From Streptomyces tendae (GTDB lineage Bacteria; Actinomycetota; Actinomycetes; Streptomycetales; Streptomycetaceae), in the NCBI RefSeq assembly GCF_014650435.1, contig NZ_BMUY01000016.1, positions 1-64,000 of the forward strand: a stretch of DNA of 64,000 nt. The letters run 5' to 3'. The notes under the pieces are model-generated. The model was not told the origin of the DNA, did no database searches, and saw only the letters and a program-made list of their open reading frames with translations. A program made the translations under genes and the position numbers. Positions 1-7,510 of this stretch are shown in pieces. Numbering within the stretch: position 1 is the first letter of the stretch; each line of letters opens with the position of its first letter.

Positions 1-168
1 CTTCGCTCTGCCTCCGGCAGCCGAATACGAGCTCCGCTCGTTTCGCGCGTCCCCGCGCGAATTGCCCCGCCTCCGGCGGGGCAATTCTGGAATGACCTCC
101 GGCTAATTCCAGAATTTGCGTGCCTCCGGCACGAAAAGCGGGGAATATGGGTGTGCCTCCGGCACACC
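1..168. repeat. Telomere-like array of tight hairpins
   Basis: Seven hairpins lie almost end to end. Six have a 3- or 4-base TCC or TCCC loop: stems at 8-12/16-20, 27-32/36-41, 42-49/54-61, 60-71/75-86 (12 bp, extendable to 13), 119-124/128-133 and 150-157/161-168. The seventh, an 11-bp stem at 83-93/106-116, is interrupted near its TCC tip. Read on the opposite strand the loops are GGA, that is GNA triloops, the loop type known from Streptomyces telomere 3' overhangs. Position at the very start of the window, density and loop uniformity support a chromosome or linear-plasmid end. The primary sequence is not the archetypal Streptomyces telomere as I remember it. An incomplete end cannot be excluded. 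Confidence 0.72.
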
Positions 169-220
169 AGGTGAGGTTAGTTTGATTGGATGTCATGGGT
201 GGTGTGTGGTAGGGGGTTTG

Positions 221-294
221 GGGAATCTCCGATTCCCTTGGAAAAGGGTGGAATTGACAGGTATTCCGTGGGGGTCGGTAAACCACGGAATACC
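221..294. repeat. Two further inverted repeats next to the terminal array
   Basis: A 7-bp stem with a TCC loop (221-227/231-237) repeats the terminal hairpin design. It is followed by a 12-bp perfect stem with an 11-base loop (260-271/283-294). Both are in non-coding sequence. They may belong to the telomere complex; the longer loop of the second one is unlike the terminal hairpins. Confidence 0.6.
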
Positions 295-613
295 GGGGAA
301 AGGAGGGGCGGGCAAGGACGTCGGCCGGCGAGAGGTCAGAAGGGGCCAGCCACCAACACTCACCCGTCCGGGGCTTACACAGCCGCCTCCACCACACCGC
401 GCGACGGCCGCCAACCGACGCACAACCACACACCCAGGCCGACCCCCATGCCCGAACCGCCACCACCCACTCACACCTGGAAGCCTGGGGATTGGCTTAG
501 GTTCCGCTCGAGGATGGCCAACTGCGCTTGTGTGCAGCCTTGTTGGGAGACACGGAGAGCTGAGATCGGCCGGTTGGAGCTGAGACCTGTCTTTATTTAA
601 GAGACGCTCGGGG

Positions 614-753
614 AAAACCGCGTCTGACCTGCGGTTTTGTGAAACCTAATGTCGGCGGCCACCGACATTAGGGGCGTTTGGATGTCGGCTCGTGCCTACA
701 TTCAGCACGCAAACATGCGTCTATCCACAACTCTCCATTGAAACATGCGACTA
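614..753. repeat. Inverted repeats and a 13-base direct repeat in non-coding subtelomeric DNA
   Basis: There is an 8-bp stem at 614-621/631-638 and an 11-bp perfect stem at 645-655/662-672 (CCTAATGTCGG and its complement). The motif AAACATGCGNCTA then occurs twice in direct orientation at 711-723 and 741-753. No convincing gene lies between 295 and 797. The role is unknown; iterons, protein-binding sites or transcription stops are all possible. Confidence 0.5.
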
Positions 754-870
754 GGCGCAAGTTTTGCTCTGCCTCACTCCGCCCGACCGCACTCATTAGT
801 GGGCGGTTCGTAAGGTGATGTCCGTTTCTGGCCGAGGTTGGGGCAAGGTCGCTGGTGGAGGGTCGGTCGG

Positions 871-1269
871 CTATTGCTTCCTGGCGAAGTTGCCGGTGTC
901 GGCCTCGGTGAGGATGCCGAGTTTGACCAGGCGCTTCAGCTTGGCGCGGGTGCCTTCCACGTTCTTCGGCAGCAGTTCGTGACCGAGGGTTTCGCAGACG
1001 TCCTTGGCTCGTAGCGGTCCGGTCGCGTGGTTGAAGGCGGCGAGGATGCGGGGGTAGTCCGGGTGCTCGGGCAGGTCCGGCGCGACGGCAGGGAGCCGGT
1101 CGGCGAGGCCGGTGACGGTCTTGCGGGTGATCGCGAGGTGCTCCAGGTGCGTCTCGGCCTCCCGTAACCGGGTCTGCAGGTCGTCGATCTGTGCGCGGAG
1201 GTCGTCGGCCAGGGCCCGGGCGGCGTCTTCCTGGAGGTCCAGGGCGTCGAGCAGGGGCTGGATGTTCAC
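871..1269 (-). CDS. IS accessory protein (coiled coil plus winged-helix-like tail)
   Basis: This is a 132-residue protein read from a GTG at 1269, chosen because the GTG overlaps the transposase stop (GTGA), a typical translational coupling. Residues about 10-55 are rich in Glu, Arg, Ala and Leu with heptad spacing and should form a coiled coil. The last 70 residues resemble a small winged-helix fold (the segment around AKDVCETLGHELL and KRLVKLGIL). Its place inside the element suggests an accessory role such as DNA binding or regulation of transposition. No catalytic motif is visible. The longer upstream reading frame is transposase sequence read out of phase. Confidence 0.7.
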   Translation of the reverse strand: MNIQPLLDALDLQEDAARALADDLRAQIDDLQTRLREAETHLEHLAITRKTVTGLADRLPAVAPDLPEHPDYPRILAAFNHATGPLRAKDVCETLGHELLPKNVEGTRAKLKRLVKLGILTEADTGNFARKQ

Positions 1270-2114
1270 GCTGCCGCCGCCTGTGGCTCGCGCCAGGTGG
1301 GGGCGTTCGTGCCGGTGAGGCGCCGGGTCATGACGTGGGTCATCGCCCAGTAGACGCGGGAAGCCGAGGAGGAGGGGCGGTACTCGTAGTCGCGGACCAG
1401 GCGCCGGTGCAGTATCAGGATCCCGTAGGTCTGCTCGACCCTCCACCGCTTCGGCTGCGGCACGAACCCCTTGACCTGCGGGTTGCGTTCGACGATCTCG
1501 ACGTCGATGCCCAGGCCGGCACCGTGCGCGACGACCTGGTTCTTGAAGCCCTGGTCGACCAGCGCTTTGCGGACGGTGCCGCCGGCCTGCTCGGCGACCT
1601 GGTCCAGCAGGACGATGCCCGCGGCGTTGTCGTGGGTGTTCGCGGCGAGGACGGTGACCGCGATGACCAGGCCGAGAACGTCCACGGCCAGTCCGCGCTT
1701 GCGGCCGGGCACCCGCTTAGCCGGATCGTGCCCGGTCGTGGAGGCGGGGACCCCGGCGGCCACGTGGACACTCTGGGTGTCCAGGACCACCAGGGTCGGG
1801 TCCTCTAATCGGCGGGCCCGCTCACGGACCTGGCAGCGCAGGAGTTCATGGATGACCTGGTCGGTCCCGTCGTCCCGCCAGGCGGCGAAGTAGTAGTAGG
1901 TCGCGCTCTTGGGCGGCAGGTCGTGCGGGAGATAGGCCCACTGACAGCCGGTCCGCCCCTGGTAGAGAATCGAGTTGACGATCTCCCGCATGTCGTAGGC
2001 GCCCTGGTGGCCGCTGACCGAGCGGTGTCGGTTCTTCCACGCGGTGATCACCGGCTCGATCAACGACCACTGCTCGTCCGATAAGTCACTCGGGTACGGC
2101 TTGCGTTCACTCAC
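1266..2114 (-). CDS. IS5-family DDE transposase
   Basis: The 282-residue protein has the usual order for this family. The N-terminal helical motif YPSDLSDEQW is followed by the WAYLPHDLPPKSA segment, then the first catalytic Asp in VVLDTQSV, the second in KALVDQGF, and the glutamate region KRWRVEQTYGIL near the C-terminus. It should cut and join the element's own ends. Length is normal for a single-ORF IS5 transposase, so it looks intact. Its stop overlaps the start of the accessory gene at 1269. It shares the YPSDLS start and domain order with the second transposase at 4820-5719 but is clearly a different element. Confidence 0.92.
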   Translation of the reverse strand: MSERKPYPSDLSDEQWSLIEPVITAWKNRHRSVSGHQGAYDMREIVNSILYQGRTGCQWAYLPHDLPPKSATYYYFAAWRDDGTDQVIHELLRCQVRERARRLEDPTLVVLDTQSVHVAAGVPASTTGHDPAKRVPGRKRGLAVDVLGLVIAVTVLAANTHDNAAGIVLLDQVAEQAGGTVRKALVDQGFKNQVVAHGAGLGIDVEIVERNPQVKGFVPQPKRWRVEQTYGILILHRRLVRDYEYRPSSSASRVYWAMTHVMTRRLTGTNAPTWREPQAAAA

Positions 2115-2174
2115 CCGGTCACATCACCAGATCACCAACCGCGGACCGGCAGATTCCGCCCCGCCGCCACACCA

Positions 2175-2537
2175 TCAGGCGACAGCAGACCCACTCAAAG
2201 ACTCACGAACCGCCCACTCAGAGGAATTCAGACCCTGATGCCCGGCGATCTGCCGCCAGTCCATACCCCGGCGCCGGGCCTCGATGACCACCTGCGCCTC
2301 CAGCCGGTCCAGCGCCACACGCATCTCCTCGAACAGACTCAGCCCAGCAGCCACCTCATCGACGCCCACGTCAGGACACTGCCCACCCTCCTGCCGATGA
2401 CCGGCAGCGGCCCCCAGCAGACGCCCCAGCAGCGCAGCATCCTGCTCCAGACGGTCCGCCGGAGCCCAGTCCGCGGCGGGATCCTCCGCGATCGCGGACA
2501 GTTGCGCGCGGGCTGGGCCATGAGCTTCAGCTGCCAT
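2175..2537 (-). pseudogene. Small helical hypothetical protein interrupted by the IS
   Basis: The native part runs from the ATG at 2537 to about 2219 (around 105 residues). It is Ala/Glu-rich, with a helix-turn-helix-like end around RRRGMDWRQIAG. The final 15 residues of the open frame (SEWAVRESL and onward) come from the IS terminal sequence, so the protein has lost its natural end. Similar short proteins of unknown function are common in Streptomyces. I did not find a clear continuation on the far side of the IS. Confidence 0.6.
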
Positions 2538-2578
2538 GCCGGCATGCTACCCCCACCACACAAGGAAACAACGAAACG

Positions 2579-2935
2579 TTGTTCCCTTGCACGCACCTCT
2601 ACCCGGATGCCGGTCCCCCCTGGCAGCCGCGCGCCTTGTACCTGGCCACCCATCCCCACTCGGCCGTACCCGCCCTGAGAGACGTCATCGGTGCGCACAA
2701 GGCGGTGTACAGCGTTCCGGACGAACAGGTCACTGCAACAGTCGACGTCGGCCCTTGGATGGAACAGAAGACCGCCGCGGTACTGGCGCACCGCTCCGAA
2801 GTGACACGGGGAGCCCTGCCGGGGCTGATCGCCGGCCTTCCACCGGATGCACGGCAGCGGCTGTTCGCCACGGAGTGGTACATCCGCCACGCCACGATCA
2901 CCGCAGTGTCGGCCCAGACGGAACTGACCGCCTGA
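2579..2935 (+). pseudogene. C-terminal fragment of a PIG-L/LmbE-type deacetylase
   Basis: The translated segment contains a W-x-P-x-x-LYLATHPHS stretch, then a helical tail with the pattern KTAAVLAHRSEV and a C-terminal YIRHA. This is the layout of the last third of LmbE-like N-acetylglucosaminyl deacetylases such as mycothiol-pathway enzymes. The metal-binding AHPDDE motif and all of the N-terminal half are absent upstream, where an unrelated gene lies on the other strand. It should be inactive. A complete family member is at 46905-47576. Confidence 0.6.
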
Positions 2936-3011
2936 CCACACGGTCTCCTCCGCGAGGAAGACACAGCAGCGCCGTTGTGAAACGCGCCGAGCGTCGTGGA
3001 AGGCGACAAGG

Positions 3012-3116
3012 GTGACGTGGACCCTGCCGGAGCCGATGCTCACCGCCCCCGTGGCCAGCCCCGACCTGCCGCCCGGCCACGCGGCCGAACTAAAGTGGGA
3101 CGGATTCCTTCACTGA
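3012..3116 (+). pseudogene. N-terminal stub of an ATP-dependent DNA ligase
   Basis: A GTG at 3012 opens a 34-codon frame reading VTWTLPEPMLTAPV, and after a Pro-rich turn ELKWDGF before a stop at 3114. This matches the start of actinobacterial ATP-dependent DNA ligases, where LPEPML precedes the motif I lysine in EPKWDGFR. The nucleotidyl-lysine region is present, but translation stops three codons later and nothing downstream continues the protein. It is a relic. Confidence 0.55.
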
Positions 3117-3261
3117 ACTTTTCAAGTGGTTCGCCTTGGTGCCGAGGCATGGCATCAGCACGACATGCCGTGGCTGGGCCGAGGGACGGTGATGAACCGT
3201 CGCCGGGCGTGGGCGGAGGTCCTGCTGTTTCCCGGTTTTGCGAATCATGACTTGGGTTCTG

Positions 3262-4263
3262 TCAGGACCACGGGTCGTCTCGTCGGTCTTCAGCGTCAGG
3301 AGTGTCGGGGTGCAGCATGGTCCGCAGGCAGCGTTGCAGGCCGTTGCCGGCGGCGTGCTCGGCCGCACGCATCCACGGCAGCGGTGCCATGAGCTGGGCT
3401 GTCTCGTGGGTGGCGAGGTGGTCCAGCAAGGCGGCCAGTTCGTCGGGGACCGGCAGGTCGGTGAGACACATCCAGCCCAGTGCGGCGCTCACGCGCACCT
3501 CTCGTGGCTGTACGTGATCGGACCAGCAGGCCCGCATCCAGACCACTGTGTTGGAGTCCTGGTGTGCCCGGGCCAGTTGTGCAATTGCCAGGACCAGACC
3601 CGCGCGTACGGCCGGGTCGTCTTCGCAGAGCAGGCGGGTCTGGAAGACGGACACGATGGTCTGCGCGCGGGCGGAGGCGGCCGCCAGCGCGTAGGCGGCG
3701 GCGATGCGCACCGTGGGGTCGGGGTCGTCGACCAAGGGCAGGAGGAGGTCGGTGTCCGCGGCGATTGCGTCGCGGGCGGCTTGCACCGACCAGTTCTGCA
3801 AGTAGCCCGTGACTTCGAAGAACCATTCGTCTTCACCACGGAACCGCAGCATGTCGGCACGGGTGCACACGCCCTGATGCTGCATACGCGCCGCTTCTGC
3901 TGTCACTGCCAGGGCTTGGGCGCGCTGGCTTGCTTCCGGGTCCGTACCGACCCGAATCAAGAAGGGCACCGCCAGCGCCACTGCGGCCCTCATGTCATTC
4001 GCGCACAGGCCCATGAGCCCGCTCAGGCCACCGCGGACAGCATCGCCCGAACGCAGCCTCTCCATCTCCTGCCGCACGCTGGCACCCTCCGGGAAGCGGT
4101 CCCACGGCACCTTCTCAAGCAGAAACCCGTCCTTGGCCTGGGTGCTGATGTCCGCCACCACAGCACGGACGTCAAGCGGCCCACCCACGCAATCGCGGGG
4201 ATCGCCGTCCACGAAGGCCTGCACCACCGCCTGGTACGTCCGATCGCTCTCCCATGAATTCAC
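3262..4263 (-). CDS. HEAT-repeat-like hypothetical protein
   Basis: This 333-residue protein is mostly helical. The middle (about residues 165-260) shows repeat units of HEAT type: LLPLVDDPDPTVRIAAAYAL, followed about 40 residues later by LLCEDDPAVRAGLVLAIAQLA. Such repeats form protein-binding solenoids. No catalytic motif, signal peptide or membrane segment is visible. Related proteins in Streptomyces are generally unannotated. The start ATG at 4263 gives the only full-length frame. It stands alone between gene remnants and its role is unknown. Confidence 0.7.
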   Translation of the reverse strand: MNSWESDRTYQAVVQAFVDGDPRDCVGGPLDVRAVVADISTQAKDGFLLEKVPWDRFPEGASVRQEMERLRSGDAVRGGLSGLMGLCANDMRAAVALAVPFLIRVGTDPEASQRAQALAVTAEAARMQHQGVCTRADMLRFRGEDEWFFEVTGYLQNWSVQAARDAIAADTDLLLPLVDDPDPTVRIAAAYALAAASARAQTIVSVFQTRLLCEDDPAVRAGLVLAIAQLARAHQDSNTVVWMRACWSDHVQPREVRVSAALGWMCLTDLPVPDELAALLDHLATHETAQLMAPLPWMRAAEHAAGNGLQRCLRTMLHPDTPDAEDRRDDPWS

Positions 4264-4639
4264 CGACCAACCCCCATACCCGCGGACCCCCCAGGGCGAG
4301 GCGCCGCGACGCTAGAGGAATCTCGAACTTGCGGCTGATCATGCCAGCCGGCACAGACAGCGCGCTGAGACCGGACGGCACGGCGCCGTCATCCTCACTG
4401 CGATGGTGACGATCATCGGCATGCTCGGGAGGTGGCTCCTGCTGCCCACCCCCTCACGGCGTCTGCTGGACGCCCTGGCAACCGCGGCCAGCGATCCGCG
4501 CGCCACTGACGACCGCCGGCCGCCAGCTGAGCCACCGGCAGCCGTCTTCATACTGGTCGCGTCGGAGGACCTCACTGATCCTCTCCTGCTGTCTCCCCGT
4601 CGGCGACACTCATGTTTTGGCGGCTCAGGAAGCCGCGTC

Positions 4640-4803
4640 GGCGACTCGTTGTCGATGCGGGAGGACTTCGCTTCGTTCCACTGGCAGCGTGCGGCCAGTT
4701 CCCGCTTGGTGGTGCCGGCGTCCAGCCGGACTTCACGCAGTCGTTCTGCGAGCTGGCGTCGAGCGGCCTGGTCGCTGGCCGATGGGGAGGTCGGTCGTAT
4801 GGG
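4640..4803 (-). pseudogene. Fragment of an XRE-family regulator (helix-turn-helix end only)
   Basis: The minus strand from about 4803 reads SDQAARRQLAERLREVRLDAG, then a short link and LAARCQWNEAKSSRI. This is the start of the helix-turn-helix typical of Streptomyces XRE regulators with a DUF5753 tail. No start codon precedes it in frame (a TGA lies upstream, next to the IS5 transposase). After KSSRIDNESP the sequence no longer resembles the family. The second IS probably removed the 5' end. Confidence 0.5.
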
Positions 4804-4819
4804 CGGTTGTCGTGCTCAC

Positions 4820-5719
4820 CTACCTGATCTTGTAGGTGTCGTGGGGGACAGCGCGTGCCCAGACGCGCTCGAACGCGACGGCAAGAACGCGCAGCAGCTC
4901 AGGCTCCTCGCCGGTGAGGCGGCGGGCCATGAGGTCGGTCATGGCAATGTGGATTACGGCTCCGGAACGGGTGGGCAAGGCTTCGTAGTCGCGGGCCAGT
5001 CTGCGGTGGAGCATGAGCCAGCCGTAGGTCCGCTCGACCGCCCAGCGTTTCGGGATGGGGGTGAAGCCCCTGGTCCCGGGCTGGCGTTGAGTGATTTCCA
5101 TGTCGATGCCGAGGGCGGCCGCGTGCTCGACGAGGTGCTGTCGGTAGCCGCCATCGACCCACACTTTGCGGATGCTGGGATGTTCGGCGGCGACCTGGTC
5201 CAGGAGCTGGGTGCCGGCGATGGAGCCCTGCACGCTTGCCGCGGTGACCAGCACAGCGAGTAGAAGACCGATGGTGTCGGTGACGATGCTCCGTTTCCGT
5301 CCGACGATCTTCTTGCCGGCATCGATGCCCTGACTGGTGGCGAGCACGCTGGTGGAGGTTTTCACGCTCTGCGCGTCGATCACGCAGGCCGACGGTTCGG
5401 CCTCCCGGCCTTCCTTCTGCCGTAAGAACTGGCGGAGCAGGCCGTTGAGCTGGGCGAACACGCCTTCCTGCTGCCACCTGGCGAAGTAGCCGTAGACCGT
5501 CTCCCATGGTGCGAAGTCGTGCGGCAGATACCGCCAGGGGATACCAATGCGGTCGACGTAGAGGATGGCGTCCATGATGCGACGCAGGTCGTGCTCGGGC
5601 GGGCGGCCGATGGTGAGGCCCTTGCTCCTGCGCTCAGCCCGCCACGCGGTGAGTGTGGGTCCGATCAGCTCCCAGCGTGCCTCGGAAAGGTCACTGGGAT
5701 ACGGGCGGTGTCGCGTCAT
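4820..5719 (-). CDS. IS5-family DDE transposase, second element
   Basis: The 299-residue product starts at the ATG at 5719 (MTRHRPYPSDLS), which fits family starts better than the longer open frame upstream. Motifs in order are PWRYLPHDFAPW, the first catalytic Asp in CVIDAQSV, the second in VWVDGGYR, and KRWAVERTYGWLMLHRR holding the catalytic Glu. Length and motifs look intact. I could not recognise matching terminal inverted repeats. The left side abuts the XRE fragment at 4640-4803, consistent with insertion into that gene. Confidence 0.9.
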   Translation of the reverse strand: MTRHRPYPSDLSEARWELIGPTLTAWRAERRSKGLTIGRPPEHDLRRIMDAILYVDRIGIPWRYLPHDFAPWETVYGYFARWQQEGVFAQLNGLLRQFLRQKEGREAEPSACVIDAQSVKTSTSVLATSQGIDAGKKIVGRKRSIVTDTIGLLLAVLVTAASVQGSIAGTQLLDQVAAEHPSIRKVWVDGGYRQHLVEHAAALGIDMEITQRQPGTRGFTPIPKRWAVERTYGWLMLHRRLARDYEALPTRSGAVIHIAMTDLMARRLTGEEPELLRVLAVAFERVWARAVPHDTYKIR

Positions 5720-5980
5720 GTTTCGGTAGTACCGTCGAGCAGGCCGCCTCCCCAGGGCGCAAACGAGGCCAACCGGGGGCGCGTTGGGATCAGACAGGAG
5801 CAAATGAAAGAAATCGGGGCGTCGAATGACGACTCGAATCCCTCGCCCCGCATCAGGCACATCTGCCCCAAGGACCCCGTGCCGAATCAGCCCGCGAATC
5901 AACGCCAAACAACCCTGCCAGGACAAAACGCTCTTTCAGAAGCCCCGCCGGATCAATTCCGGCGGGACTTGCTGAATTTG

Positions 5981-6304
5981 CTACCGCGAGGCTCGCAGAA
6001 TCCACGCCTCCAGCCCCGCCACAATCGCTTCTAGCTGATCCTCAAAATCCGCACTAGCGAGCTCTCCGGTGTCGAAAGATCGCCACCCTTCGGACAGGGA
6101 ATCAACCAGATCACCCTGCTCCATGAGGAGGTCCGAGAGCTCTTCTCCGCTCAGTGAATGCTTTCCCCTGGAAATCGCCCAGACGACACCAGCCGCGTCC
6201 GCCGAGATTCCTCGGCCCGCAAGCTGAACAGCACGCCACGAAAGCCTTGAGTCAGCAGCAACCTTGAGGAATACATCGAGCCCCTCGGAGTTTCTTGCAA
6301 CCAT
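5981..6304 (-). CDS. Small acidic hypothetical protein, possible orphan immunity protein
   Basis: This 107-residue acidic, helical protein has no recognisable domain. Base composition here is clearly less G+C-rich than the flanks, as in the RHS toxin tip and the presumed immunity gene at 6766-7134. In polymorphic-toxin loci spare immunity genes commonly sit downstream of the toxin, which is where this lies once the intervening transposase stub is ignored. That role is inferred from position and composition only. The start ATG at 6304 follows the stub. Confidence 0.5.
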   Translation of the reverse strand: MVARNSEGLDVFLKVAADSRLSWRAVQLAGRGISADAAGVVWAISRGKHSLSGEELSDLLMEQGDLVDSLSEGWRSFDTGELASADFEDQLEAIVAGLEAWILRASR

Positions 6305-6429
6305 CCACTTTCCTTGCGATCGGGAAACGGCGCTTGAACACGCCAGTCAAGACATCATCAGCGAGAACCCTACTGGCCGCCGGACAGGAACTTCCTCGCC
6401 CACGAAATAGCCGCCTTTCCTTCCGGAAC

Positions 6430-6530
6430 GTCAGCCCCTCCCGCTCGGAGCGCCAGGCCGAGAGTGCCAGGTCGATCAACTCCCAGCGTGCATCGGACAG
6501 ATCACTCGGGTACGGGCGTCGCGCCGGCAT
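6430..6530 (-). pseudogene. N-terminal stub of an IS5-family transposase
   Basis: From the ATG at 6530 the minus strand reads MPARRPYPSDLSDARWELI and continues to about residue 35 (SEREGLTF). This matches the N-termini of the two complete transposases in this window. The sequence then diverges and no catalytic region follows. The fragment separates two small genes of the toxin/immunity islet. Confidence 0.7.
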
Positions 6531-6765
6531 GCCTTTGGCGTACTGCCGCGGACCGAGTGCGCCCAGGCGCACAGCGACAGCAATGGAAGTGCACGCCTGC
6601 GAAGGCTGGGCATCCTGGGATGAGACAGGCATCAGTAACTTCCCACCTCACCCGCCACCCCACCTGACCAGCAAGAATCAACCCGCATCTCCAGCAGCAC
6701 CAGCACCACAGGCCAGCGGTCTGAAATTCGCTAGATATACGGGCAGTGCAGGCGACAACGACCCC

Positions 6766-7134
6766 TTAGAGCGGACCCAAGTAATCGTGTCGTTTATCGC
6801 CGCGAACAATATGGACGCTCCCATCACGAATCTGCCACTCAACCAACCCATCAATCTCATGCGTTAGAATGAAGAGCCCCTGCACATCCGAGTCATCCTC
6901 ATCTGCGGGTGGGAGAGTGGCCATCTCTACCAATTGGTCACGCAACCAGCGAACATCCGCTTCCTGAATGTCACCTCCGTAAAAGAGGTACGATGTCCAG
7001 TTAAACGGTCGACTAGGGAATCCCCACCCGCCAGAATAGTGATTATCGGCATGACTGGCGATGATTTCTTTTGCCGCAGAGAGCTGAAAGCTATCGCACT
7101 CTAGCCACCCTCGCACTGAAACGTAGACTGCCAT
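6766..7134 (-). CDS. Probable immunity protein for the RHS nuclease toxin
   Basis: This 122-residue soluble protein begins with a beta-strand-like stretch (MAVYVSVRGWLECD) and contains several Trp/Tyr-rich segments (GGWGFPSRPFNWTSYLF) and VEWQIRDGSVHIVRG. It lies directly downstream of the toxin tip (7163-7510) on the same strand with a 28-base gap, the normal place for a cognate immunity gene. The start at 7134 is preferred over the ATG at 7155. I do not recognise the exact immunity family. Lower G+C than the flanks supports transfer together with the toxin tip. Confidence 0.6.
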   Translation of the reverse strand: MAVYVSVRGWLECDSFQLSAAKEIIASHADNHYSGGWGFPSRPFNWTSYLFYGGDIQEADVRWLRDQLVEMATLPPADEDDSDVQGLFILTHEIDGLVEWQIRDGSVHIVRGDKRHDYLGPL

Positions 7135-7162
7135 GCCCGCCACTCCTCGTCCCACTCTCGCC

Positions 7163-7510
7163 TTACGGTACGATCAGCGGCTGAGTGTCGATCACCGCCG
7201 GCATTCGGTAACGCTGACTATACCTCCTGATGGCATCAACTACGCCCGGACCCGGTGCGCCATCAAATTGGAAATAAGGGACTCGACCTGTGGTCGAAGC
7301 CATCTGGAACGTGGCGGCAGCCTGTTTCCGGAACTTTTTCCCTAGGATGAAGTTAGCAGGTTTTGCCTGCGCCACATAAGTGGGGCTCACAGCATCAAAT
7401 TCCCGACCCTCAGGGTCGTTCTTGAATTTAACCCTTGATTCCCCCCCGAGGCGTTCGGCTAGTGCGTCCGCCGAGGCGTCGGGTTTGTTGACCTTAACCA
7501 GGTCTCCCAT
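7163..7510 (-). CDS. RHS C-terminal toxin tip, restriction-endonuclease fold
   Basis: The 115-residue frame starts at an internal ATG (7510) but reads back in the same frame through ASGSSTNGG, so it is the C-terminal tip of the adjacent RHS protein displaced to another frame. The pattern REFDAVSPTYVAQAKPAN gives an acidic residue followed by Q-x-K, the active-site layout of restriction-endonuclease-fold toxins. It continues with FRKQAAATF and a PGPGVVDAIRRYSQRY helix. The tip should cleave DNA or RNA if delivered. It is out of frame with the RHS core, so a full toxin is not made unless by frameshifting. A GGAGG one base before the ATG is too close for efficient initiation. Confidence 0.65.
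   Translation of the reverse strand: MGDLVKVNKPDASADALAERLGGESRVKFKNDPEGREFDAVSPTYVAQAKPANFILGKKFRKQAAATFQMASTTGRVPYFQFDGAPGPGVVDAIRRYSQRYRMPAVIDTQPLIVP

Larger units (their letters stand above)
798..2218. mobile_element. IS5-type insertion sequence with two coupled genes
   Basis: The element is bounded by imperfect inverted ends: AGTGGGCGGTTCGTNAG reads inward from 798-814 and its complement ends at 2218. It carries a DDE transposase (1266-2114) and a second small gene (871-1269), both on the minus strand and overlapping by 4 bases. I could not define a clean target duplication. The right flank breaks a small gene (2175-2537), so this is a secondary insertion. Confidence 0.75.

Noticed and set aside
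1..168. Hairpin array as integron attC or REP-type repeats
   Set aside because: attC sites are longer with defined core sites and gene cassettes, neither of which is seen. REP-type elements are spread between genes, not stacked at a contig edge with uniform triloops.
116..600. Overlapping open frames in the terminal hairpin region
   Set aside because: Translations are low-complexity (Gly, Pro, His, Arg) in several frames at once, and the DNA is organised as inverted repeats.
4403..5263. Plus-strand open frame of 286 codons spanning the second IS
   Set aside because: It runs antisense to the transposase and the XRE fragment and shows no domain.
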